Source of the DNA: Nostoc cf. edaphicum LEGE 07299
GTDB taxonomy: Bacteria > Cyanobacteriota > Cyanobacteriia > Cyanobacteriales > Nostocaceae
Assembly (NCBI RefSeq): GCF_015207245.1
Contig: NZ_JADEXF010000278.1
Span: forward strand, 1 to 5,773
Direction: 5' to 3'
Length of the DNA: 5,773 nucleotides
Shown here in pieces: positions 1 through 5,507 of this stretch (within the stretch, counting starts at the first letter, position 1; each line of letters begins with the position of its first letter). The notes beneath the pieces were generated by a model. The model did no database searches and had not been told where the DNA came from. It saw nothing but the letters and a program-made list of their open reading frames with translations. The position numbers and the translations under genes were made by a program.

Positions 1-752
1 TTCTTTACCACGAGGATTTAAATATCTTTTGACAGAACTACCACGAAGACTAATAGACAAATCTTCTTCTGAGCGATATTTACCAGACAGAAAGCCACTG
101 CACAGAGAAGAATAGCTAATCACACCAATTCCATGTTCTTGGCAAATTTGTTGTAAATCCTGCTCATAACCATCTCGGTCATACAAGTTGTAACGGGGCT
201 GAAGGCTTTCGTAGCGAGGATAGCTATGCTGACGGCTGATTTCTAATGCCCTCCGCAAACGAGAACCACTATAGTTTGAAGCACCAATTGCACGTACCTT
301 TCCTTGACGAATCAATTCTGCGTGGTTTCAAGAGTTTCTTCAAGTGGAGTGCTTTCATCGTCAATATGGGATTGATATAGATCGATATAATCGGTTTGTA
401 GCCTTTGCAATGAGTCTTCAACAGCTTGTTGGATGTGTTTGCGAGAAAGCCCTTTGCCTTTAACACCCATATCGTTGCCAACCTTAGTTGCAATCACCAC
501 TTGGTCACGATGACCACGCTGCTTGAGCCATTTTCCTAATATTGTCTCAGATTCTCCCCCAATATTTCCTCTCACCCACTTGGAATAGACATCTGCTGTG
601 TCAATAAAATTACCTCCAGCCGCTATAAAGCAATCTAAAATCTCAAATGAACTATTTTCATCAATTGTCCAGCCAAAAACGTTACCACCAAAAGATATTG
701 GTGATACTTCTAGTCCTGAACGCCCAAGTTTACGTCTTTGTGTAATGACCAT
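1..752 (-). pseudogene. Aldo/keto reductase, frameshifted and 3'-truncated by the window edge
   Basis: NAD(P)H-dependent aldo/keto reductase with a TIM-barrel fold, probably cytosolic; the substrate cannot be told from sequence. The first frame (752 to 312, 146 codons) carries the four catalytic residues of the family: Asp51 and Tyr56 in FIDTADVY, Lys90 in VIATKVG and His129 in YQSHIDD. It then shifts: after LEETLET it reads three stray residues and stops at 314-312. Family-like sequence resumes in another frame at 321 ([19 protein letters not shown]) and stays open to base 1 (107 codons), including LQPRYNLYD and GIGVISYSSL. Adding one base between 323 and 324 restores [12 protein letters not shown], giving 251 residues. 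About 60-80 more residues would be expected beyond the edge, since the family usually has 310-330. The ATG at 752-750 suits the family N-terminus ([16 protein letters not shown]), with only a weak Shine-Dalgarno. The lesion may be real or a sequencing error. The family call is firm; the functional state is not. Confidence 0.9.
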
Positions 753-809
753 GAGTTTTTTCTCAAGACAGTTTTAATTTTTCATATTTCAATTGCATGG
801 ATACATCGC

Positions 810-833
810 AGTGGCGCACAGATGTGCGCCACT
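810..833. repeat. Near-perfect 24-base palindrome between the LtrA and reductase genes
   Basis: AGTGGCGCACA and its exact reverse complement TGTGCGCCACT flank a two-base GA centre, giving an 11-bp arm. After one mismatched pair (809/834), two further pairs match (808/835 and 807/836). It starts 11 bases downstream of the LtrA stop codon on the minus strand and lies about 57 bases upstream of the reductase start. As RNA it would form a very stable GC-rich hairpin. No U-run follows on either strand, so it is not a canonical intrinsic terminator. It resembles the dispersed GC-rich palindromes between genes in Nostoc-type genomes. It could stop or attenuate read-through from the LtrA gene, or protect the LtrA mRNA 3' end; both roles are inferred. 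Confidence 0.75.
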
Positions 834-843
834 ACGCTAAAAG

Positions 844-2025
844 CTAGATTTCTGGGTCAACCAAGCGGGTAGTGAAACGGCTCTGATACAAATCTTGAAC
901 GACTTGGACAGCAGAAACTACAGCTACAAGGCTAATGACTGCAACAGGTAACAAACCTTTCCCTAAAATGGCGATCGCTAGCAGCACGACTGCACCCGCA
1001 AGTCGATACTGGGAACGGATTTTGCAATAACGGATCACCCCAAATCTATGGAGAATACTGACAGCTAGAGAGCATAATGCTACTGAACCACAGATGAGCC
1101 ATCGCTGGGAATCGGGTAGTGCTAAAGTTGGCTTACTCAACAAGATTTGTTCTACACCGACTCCAGCAGCAGTAATCCCAATCACTAGCGGTAAATGGGT
1201 GTAAAGCCAGAGATTAACAACACCAACTTTTCCATGTGTCCGCGCCATCTCAATAGGTTTACCACCCAGGTTATCAAAATAAACCCACCACCAACTAAAG
1301 GCGATAATTAGACCAAACACGGCGGAAATTACGGTCAAAACATCCCATTTCTGCTCAGAGACACCATTAACTACTGCAATGATTGCTTCACCCAAAACAA
1401 TAATGGTGAATAGCCCGAAACGCTCCGGTAAGTGCGAGGCGTGGGGGAGTAACCCGATCTGAAACTTACGTCCTGTTAGGGGTGTAGCAAAGTCAATAAC
1501 AATTCCCAGCGTCCAAAATCCGAACCGCCAAGGAATGGGTACAGATGCTGATATTAACCACAGCAAGGCTGCGATCGCAAAACCAATAGCGTAGCGAGTA
1601 GTTAAAGGACGTGCGGAGGGGATATGTCTTCCAGCACGGACGTACTCTATTACAAGCACAGCTCGACCAAAAGCATAGGAAATGGCAAAACCAGGGGAAC
1701 TCTCATCCAAACCGTGGTGGATGTTAATAGCCATCGCTGCTGCTGTCAGCATTTGTAAACCAATCAGCAGTCTATGTCCCACATCATCGCTGTCAAAGCG
1801 GTTGGCATAGAATGTAGTGCCAATCCATGACCACCAAACTGGTATAAATAGAACTACAAACCCAAATAATCCTGATAGAGAAATATCCTCGTTGAGATTG
1901 TGGGCAAGTTGAGAAATTGCAACGACAAAAACCAAATCATAAAACAGTTCTAGCCAAGTGGCACGTCGTTCTTCTTCAGTGTCTTCACCAATGCGTAACC
2001 TTGGCGGTTGGAGAAAATTTGCCAT
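844..2025 (-). CDS. LtrA (low temperature requirement A) family membrane protein
   Basis: Intact 393-residue integral membrane protein of the LtrA family (Pfam PF06772), named after a Listeria monocytogenes gene needed for growth in the cold. The biochemical function of the family is not established. Visible hallmarks are the N-terminal ATWLELFYDLVFV (residues 22-34) leading into the first membrane helix, the WWSWIG segment (64-69), the acidic-tipped helix IVIDFATP (175-182), and HLPERFGLFTIIVLGEAII (198-216), the most conserved LtrA block. About ten hydrophobic segments follow one another to the C-terminus, with a charged break at MARTHGK near residue 260. The length is usual for the family. 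The ATG at 2025-2023 places the conserved block at its normal distance from the N-terminus. No clear Shine-Dalgarno is seen; the bases just upstream belong to a degenerate heptamer array. The reductase gene follows after 91 bases and a strong palindrome, so co-transcription is doubtful. One HIP1 octamer lies at 971-978 and another at 1571-1578. Confidence 0.92.
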   Translation of the reverse strand: MANFLQPPRLRIGEDTEEERRATWLELFYDLVFVVAISQLAHNLNEDISLSGLFGFVVLFIPVWWSWIGTTFYANRFDSDDVGHRLLIGLQMLTAAAMAINIHHGLDESSPGFAISYAFGRAVLVIEYVRAGRHIPSARPLTTRYAIGFAIAALLWLISASVPIPWRFGFWTLGIVIDFATPLTGRKFQIGLLPHASHLPERFGLFTIIVLGEAIIAVVNGVSEQKWDVLTVISAVFGLIIAFSWWWVYFDNLGGKPIEMARTHGKVGVVNLWLYTHLPLVIGITAAGVGVEQILLSKPTLALPDSQRWLICGSVALCSLAVSILHRFGVIRYCKIRSQYRLAGAVVLLAIAILGKGLLPVAVISLVAVVSAVQVVQDLYQSRFTTRLVDPEI

Positions 2026-2028
2026 AGT

Positions 2029-2084
2029 GCTAATTGCGAATCGCTAATTGATTTTTACCATTAGCTGTAAGCAATTGGCTATCT
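2029..2084. repeat. Decayed heptanucleotide array upstream of the LtrA gene
   Basis: Read in 7-base steps from 2029 the units are GCTAATT, GCGAATC, GCTAATT, GATTTTT, ACCATTA, GCTGTAA, GCAATTG and GCTATCT. Six of the eight begin with GC in register and two are identical. This looks like an eroded member of the STRR heptamers known from heterocystous cyanobacteria. It begins three bases upstream of the LtrA start codon and so occupies the 5' untranslated region. The periodicity was read by eye; with this much degeneracy the call is moderate. Confidence 0.45.
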
Positions 2085-2191
2085 AGCACATCTATATGGC
2101 AGCATTGTTACAAGGCTTAGATCCTTGACTTTTAAAGAATTCAGGAATCTTGTTGTTTGCTTATTATGCAACAAACGCGATCGCATTCTGC

Positions 2192-2217
2192 TTTCCAAAG
2201 TTGGAAATGTAATTTCC
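2192..2217. promoter_or_regulatory. Compound inverted repeat, candidate operator or alternative hairpins
   Basis: Two overlapping perfect inverted repeats share one arm. TTTCCAA (2192-2198) pairs with TTGGAAA (2201-2207) across AG, and GGAAAT (2203-2208) pairs with ATTTCC (2212-2217) across GTA. The element is therefore TTTCC-GGAAA-TTTCC, so only one pairing can form at a time. It lies 13 bases before the TTG of the weak ORF at 2231 and about 170 bases upstream of the LtrA start on the other strand. It might bind a dimeric regulator or form competing hairpins. No regulator is identified, and AT-rich inverted repeats of this size do occur by chance. Confidence 0.35.
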
Positions 2218-2230
2218 GCCAAACTTACCT

Positions 2231-2455
2231 TTGAATGAGGAAAAACGTTCTCTTTTGGGCATTGTGAATCCCGCAGACTTTGAAAAAGCCGTTGTCATTG
2301 CCGCAAAGCTATGTTCAATTTGTGACAAGTTAAGCAAAAACAGAATTTGTCAAGAGGAGGTAGGGAAAGTGCTATTGTTTTACGCTGAACGAGCGATCGC
2401 TATTTCCCAAGCTTCCTTATTCACAAGTCTCAAATACTCATTAATGGAATTTTAA
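2231..2455 (+). CDS. Possible small hypothetical protein (TTG start), unrecognised
   Basis: A 74-codon frame on the plus strand from TTG at 2231 to TAA at 2453-2455. No ATG start is available: the frame opens just after a stop at 2210-2212, and the only other candidate is GTG at about codon 13. The translation is soluble-looking and helix-prone (NPADFEKAVVIAAKLCSICD, then KVLLFYAERAIAIS), with cysteines at about residues 28, 31 and 40. No domain is recognised. No good Shine-Dalgarno is seen. A HIP1 octamer at 2393-2400 lies inside it and another at 2465-2472 lies just downstream. It is the only sizeable plus-strand frame not opposed to a recognised gene in this region. It could be a true small gene, a remnant of a longer one, or chance. 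Confidence 0.33.
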   Translation: MNEEKRSLLGIVNPADFEKAVVIAAKLCSICDKLSKNRICQEEVGKVLLFYAERAIAISQASLFTSLKYSLMEF

Positions 2456-2557
2456 TAGCCATTCGCGATCGCCATTTTTTAGAAGTTGCGCTCACTCTTA
2501 TATTAGCTGGTGTGAAAAAATCTTCTTAGCACTCAATTTGAAATTTGAAAGCTGATT
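2456..2557. other. Short spacer between convergent ORF ends
   Basis: This 102-base AT-rich spacer lies between the possible plus-strand ORF and the stop codon of the minus-strand nuclease gene. It contains a HIP1 octamer at 2465-2472; two more lie just outside at 2393-2400 and 2592-2599, making three within about 210 bases. No convincing terminator hairpin with a U-run was found on either strand. Confidence 0.5.
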
Positions 2558-3100
2558 TTATTTGACCTGACTCCACACTCCAGTTTTAGAAGCGATCGCT
2601 AATCCCTGAGCATTCTCGAAAGCTATTTGATTCGGGCATTCTACCCCACCAAGCCGCGTTTTAGCCAAACCACTCTTGAGTAATTCTTCCTGAAAACTAA
2701 TCTCAGCCTCTACCTGTCCGCGAACCATGACTTCAGCAACAGTGCGCCCATCGCTGTCTTTTGCCACTGGAACGATCATCAGTTGATTATCGGCAGCAGC
2801 AATGAGCTTGAGTAGTTTCTGTTTTGCTTCATTAGCCAATGGTTGTCCTGGAATTTCACCCTGTTCTAGTTCCGGGGCATCAATTCCACAAAGCTCGACT
2901 GACATTTGGCTACCATCGGTTTGACGAACTGTGATGCTGTCCCCATCTGCTACTTGGGTAGCGATCCATTCTTCGGTAAGCGCGATGGATGGCTGGTTAG
3001 TTCTTTGGAAAATCGAGATAGCGCTGATGGTAGCTCCAGCGATGCCTGCGGTGGTAAACTACGCAGTTAAAATTATGCCAGTTCTCCACGATGGCTTCAT
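2558..3100 (-). pseudogene. Thermonuclease (SNase) homologue with in-frame amber codon in its signal segment
   Basis: Small staphylococcal-nuclease-like protein (TNase/SNase fold, Pfam PF00565), normally a Ca2+-dependent secreted or membrane-anchored nuclease. From ATG at 3100-3098 the frame reads MKPSWRTGIILTA, then TAG at 3061-3059, then continues FTTAGIAGATISAISIF and a complete SNase domain to the stop at 2558. That makes 180 codons including the amber, a normal length. The N-terminal 31 codons look like a signal peptide or anchor. Nuclease landmarks are VADGDSITV (Asp52 and Asp54, the Ca2+ ligand region), LCGIDAPE (Asp74, Glu77) and DSDGRTVAEV (Arg119, matching SNase Arg87). The residue matching catalytic Arg35 is Glu69, which is unusual. 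No ATG, GTG or TTG lies between the amber and the internal Met66 at 2905. Starting there would lose the first strand and DGD motif, so the short 115-residue frame is not a sensible protein. It is a pseudogene, or one base is miscalled. Confidence 0.85.
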
Positions 3101-3416
3101 ATTGCTAGTGTTGTCACAATATTAAGAAAGCACCATTTTAACCGGATTAAAAATTTATTAGCGATTGTCTCATTAAGTCATCTAAACACAGTCCAATACT
3201 GTCTCTTCCTAAGCTTAGTTGTCTGAGATAATTTTTAAAGAGCAAATAGAGACTAATAACTTTACTGACTCATGTAGCCGGATTTTTAGTTCCAACTAGG
3301 GAATTCCTACGAACCTGGCTTTGGAAGTGATGGTGATTATACCAAAGGTAATTGATGGCACGGCTACTCCGTCGAGAAGTTGTCCGAGGGCTAATAATTA
3401 AAAGCCAGTCTTGTCC
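3101..3416. other. Intergenic region without a convincing gene
   Basis: These 316 bases lie between the nuclease start and the oxidoreductase stop, both on the minus strand. The sequence is AT-rich around 3125-3260 and should hold the nuclease promoter, but no -35/-10 pair stands out. Directly after the oxidoreductase TAA (3419-3417), the same minus-strand frame stays open for 48 codons to a TGA at 3272-3270. Its translation is rich in Arg, Ser and His and looks non-coding, and an opening this long is not improbable by chance. No hairpin plus U-run terminator and no HIP1 site were found here. Confidence 0.5.
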
Positions 3417-4964
3417 TTAACTTATCTCCTCCAACATAGCTAAATGCTTACTCAAAGGAGCCAGGGTATTAGCAACAATCATCCCACTAGCGACAACGGC
3501 GGGTAAACCGATGCCGGGGAATGTGGAGTCACCGCAGCACATCAACCCCGCTAAAGGTGTACCGTGACCAGGAAATAAACCTTTAGCGGCAGAAATTGCC
3601 GGGCCATAGGAACCATGATGGCGGCGTAAAAAACGTTCGTGGGTGAGGGGTGTACCAACCAGGGTGATTTCGCAACGGGTGCGGATATCGCTGATGATTC
3701 GTTCTAAAGCTTGCCACATCACCTCGGCGCGCGATCGCTTTTGTTGCTCATATTCCTGGCTTCTCCTATCTAGCCCTTGCCAAAGTGCGTAGGGTTCATT
3801 ACCGGGAGTATAAACGTGAATTACGTGTTTACCTGGGGGTGCAAGGGATGGGTCAAGAATTGAGGGTATTGATACCACCACAACATTTTGCGGTGCAGTA
3901 ATGCCCAATTGCCAATCATTAACCACAATATAATGACAAGCTAAATCTGCTGGTAAACCTTGAGCATCAATACCAAGATGCAAGTGCATAAAACTATCAC
4001 ACTCTGGTATGGCTTGGCGTTGGCTACGGAATTTGTTTGGTACTGCTCCTTCTGGTAATAGTTTTAACGTATCCCATACCGAAGCATTAGAAACAACTGC
4101 TCGCCGCGCCCGAATTTCTTCCCCATTTCGCAGTTTGACACCTACCGCCCGTTTACCTTGTACCAAAACTTGCTCAACATGAGAGCCTAACATTAATTTC
4201 CCGCCATGTTTTTCTAGTCCTTGCACCAATGCATTGACTAAAGCACCACTACCACCAACAGGGTAATCTAACGCTACTCCTGGTTTGTACCACTCCCCAA
4301 ACATAAATGCGACTTCTGCGGCGTTAGTTCCTGATGCTGGTAGTCCAGAGAGGAGAAAACACAACAAGTTCAACCAGTTAATAATAAAGGGGTCATGGAC
4401 AACACCATTCATGATCCGGTCAAAAGACCCCGTTAACTTGAGAATATTGGCAGTATGTTTAGCTAACGATGGAGCAAATTTACTGATAGTCAAAGCTGCA
4501 CCTAAATCTAAACGTAATGCAGATGCAGGGAGAGCGATCGCCGCTGCGGCTAGTGGTGTCATCACCGCTTGCAAGCGTCGCCATTGGGACACTGCATCTT
4601 CACCTCGCAGCCTTGCCAGCACTTCACAAAACTGTTCTGCACCCACAGATGTATCAAAATCACCTTCTGGTAGCCGACAACCCCAAGTATTATAAGTCAC
4701 ACATGGCAAATCCACACCAATTACATCTAGCACTTGTCGTAAAGGGTTAACGGAAGGAGTGTAAGACAACCCAGAGTAAAGAGAAGGGCCACTATCAAAC
4801 TTAAATCCTTGACGTTCAAAACTGTGCGCCGCTCCACCAGCAATTGTATGACTCTCACAAACAGTTACATCAAAGCCATATCGCGCCAAAACAGCAGCAC
4901 AACTCAACCCCCCTATACCACTACCAATTACAACTACATCTACATCTTTTTGGTCCATAGTCAT
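3417..4964 (-). CDS. CRTISO-like FAD-dependent oxidoreductase (carotenoid isomerase/desaturase superfamily)
   Basis: Intact 515-residue flavoprotein. The N-terminal dinucleotide-binding motif is VVVIGSGIGGLSCAAVLARYG (Gly14, Gly16, Gly18, Gly19), with acidic Glu37 ending the second strand for the FAD ribose. AGGAAHSFERQGFKFDSGPSL follows, typical of phytoene desaturase/CRTISO enzymes. The C-terminal FAD motif is CGDSTFPGIG (477-486), followed by LPAVVASG. Blocks such as FMFGEWYKPG, DYPVGGSGALV, AVVSNASVWDTLKLLP, CDSFMHLHLG and VGTPLTHERFLRR closely resemble, from memory, the plant chloroplast CRTISO-like protein of Arabidopsis At1g57770. They fit less well with cyanobacterial CrtH, which has a GGSAGYFEREGYRFD-type motif. 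A role in redox or cis-trans conversion of a carotenoid or related polyene is inferred; the substrate is unknown. Two starts are possible, ATG at 4964 and ATG at 4958 (Met3). The first lies inside a heptamer repeat array, so Met3 may be the true start. No Shine-Dalgarno is clear. HIP1 octamers lie at 3731-3738 and 4534-4541. Confidence 0.93.
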   Translation of the reverse strand: MTMDQKDVDVVVIGSGIGGLSCAAVLARYGFDVTVCESHTIAGGAAHSFERQGFKFDSGPSLYSGLSYTPSVNPLRQVLDVIGVDLPCVTYNTWGCRLPEGDFDTSVGAEQFCEVLARLRGEDAVSQWRRLQAVMTPLAAAAIALPASALRLDLGAALTISKFAPSLAKHTANILKLTGSFDRIMNGVVHDPFIINWLNLLCFLLSGLPASGTNAAEVAFMFGEWYKPGVALDYPVGGSGALVNALVQGLEKHGGKLMLGSHVEQVLVQGKRAVGVKLRNGEEIRARRAVVSNASVWDTLKLLPEGAVPNKFRSQRQAIPECDSFMHLHLGIDAQGLPADLACHYIVVNDWQLGITAPQNVVVVSIPSILDPSLAPPGKHVIHVYTPGNEPYALWQGLDRRSQEYEQQKRSRAEVMWQALERIISDIRTRCEITLVGTPLTHERFLRRHHGSYGPAISAAKGLFPGHGTPLAGLMCCGDSTFPGIGLPAVVASGMIVANTLAPLSKHLAMLEEIS

Positions 4965-4992
4965 TAGTTATTAGTGCCTAGTCTATAGTTAT
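4958..4992. repeat. Heptanucleotide tandem array (STRR type) overlapping the oxidoreductase start
   Basis: Five consecutive 7-base units in exact register: TAGTCAT, TAGTTAT, TAGTGCC, TAGTCTA, TAGTTAT. All five start with TAGT, and the pattern TAGTTAT(T)(A)GTGCC occurs twice (4965-4978 and 4986-4998, the second lacking one base). Such degenerate heptamer arrays (STRR) are characteristic of heterocystous cyanobacterial intergenic DNA. On the minus strand the first unit reads ATGACTA and supplies the upstream ATG (4964-4962) of the oxidoreductase gene. The array also takes the place where a ribosome binding site would be expected. Confidence 0.8.
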
Positions 4993-4993
4993 T

Positions 4994-5197
4994 GTGCCAA
5001 GTTTTTCACTCTCAATAATTGAGGAGAAAGCAGATTCTCTAATATTTGGGTTTGCTGTGTCATTTTCACTTGCGGGAATTTTGTTCGTGGGACTTAGACA
5101 AAAACTAGCCAGAAAAAAGCCTCAAATTTATATACAGAGAGACTTTGACATCGTTTTGTCTAGTCTCTTGATATATCTGGGTTTTAAGCATTTTTGA
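4994..5197 (+). CDS. Possible small single-pass membrane protein (GTG start), unrecognised
   Basis: A 67-codon frame from GTG at 4994 to TGA at 5195-5197, divergent from the oxidoreductase gene. Residues 16-34 (SLIFGFAVSFSLAGILFVG) form a good membrane helix, followed at once by basic RQKLARKK, as the positive-inside rule would give for an N-out protein. The rest is a short hydrophobic and aromatic tail. The start is weak: GTG directly abuts the heptamer array and has no Shine-Dalgarno. No family is recognised. AT-rich cyanobacterial spacers often give such frames by chance, so this is a candidate only. Confidence 0.25.
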   Translation: MPSFSLSIIEEKADSLIFGFAVSFSLAGILFVGLRQKLARKKPQIYIQRDFDIVLSSLLIYLGFKHF

Positions 5198-5507
5198 GCA
5201 TTTAGTGTATTTTTCTTGCCCTGTATGGGTTTGAGGATTGTTTGTGCCTCAAAAATGTTTAAGTCCCGATAAATGCGTAGCTTGTCGCCTTCTCTACGAG
5301 ACGCTCCGCGAACGGCATCGCTCAAAATTATTGCTACTGACGATCGCTCTTTGGGGGTGCGATCGCTTTTCCACGCTAAAATTTATTTAATTTACCAGCC
5401 TCCCAACCACTTGTAAAAGTTATGGTGGCGATCGCACTCTGGAATCTTAGGCATAGTACCAGTTTAGTTGTTATAAAACTGATTTCTGCTATTAACAAGA
5501 TATTTGC
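5198..5507. other. Intergenic region with repeats and HIP1 sites
   Basis: No gene is supported in these 310 bases. They contain a small inverted repeat TTTGAGG (5230-5236) / CCTCAAA (5247-5253) with a 10-base loop and no U-run, and a GC-rich dispersed repeat at about 5275-5322. Two perfect HIP1 octamers lie at 5359-5366 and 5428-5435, and a one-mismatch copy lies at 5340-5347. A weak CAGTTT/AAACTG inverted repeat lies at 5460-5481. A minus-strand frame across 5325-5128 starts inside the dispersed repeat and is not regarded as a gene. Confidence 0.6.
5275..5322. repeat. Dispersed GC-rich palindromic repeat of the Nostoc type
   Basis: A GC-rich block stands out in AT-rich spacer, running from GCGTAGCTTGTCGCC through TCTCTACGAGACGC to CGCGAACGGCATCGCT. 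It has short self-complementary parts: TCTC/GAGA (5291-5294 and 5298-5301) around TAC, CGTAG/CTACG (5276-5280 and 5294-5298), and GCGT/ACGC (5275-5278 and 5301-5304). Sequences built from GCGTAG, TCTCTACGAGACGC and CGCGAACG are familiar, from memory, as multicopy intergenic elements in Nostoc and Anabaena genomes. There is no second full copy in this window, so multicopy status rests on that recollection. Confidence 0.55.

Noticed and set aside
312..335. Programmed ribosomal frameshifting in the reductase
   Set aside because: No slippery heptamer or downstream structure is visible, and this family is not known to use recoding; a simple one-base loss explains it.
269..493. 74-codon minus-strand frame
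   Set aside because: It overlaps the aldo/keto reductase in the wrong frame, and its translation has no family resemblance.
2931..3125. 64-codon plus-strand frame with hydrophobic composition
   Set aside because: It is antisense to the nuclease signal segment and DGD region; its hydrophobicity is a by-product of the opposite strand.
3273..3416. 48-codon extension in frame after the oxidoreductase stop, considered as an eroded C-terminal domain
   Set aside because: An opening this long is expected fairly often by chance, the translation is low-quality, and the oxidoreductase already has a complete family C-terminus.
4285..4750. Two plus-strand frames of 136 and 77 codons
   Set aside because: Both are antisense shadows of the well-supported oxidoreductase gene and overlap each other in different frames.
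5230..5253. TTTGAGG/CCTCAAA inverted repeat as a terminator
   Set aside because: The stem is only 7 bp with a 10-base loop and no following U-run on either strand.
5128..5325. 65-codon minus-strand frame
   Set aside because: Its N-terminus is translated from the dispersed palindromic repeat and the rest looks like translated spacer.
5460..5481. CAGTTT/AAACTG inverted repeat as terminator of the right-edge ORF
   Set aside because: The stem is short and AT-rich, and no T-run follows in the minus-strand direction.
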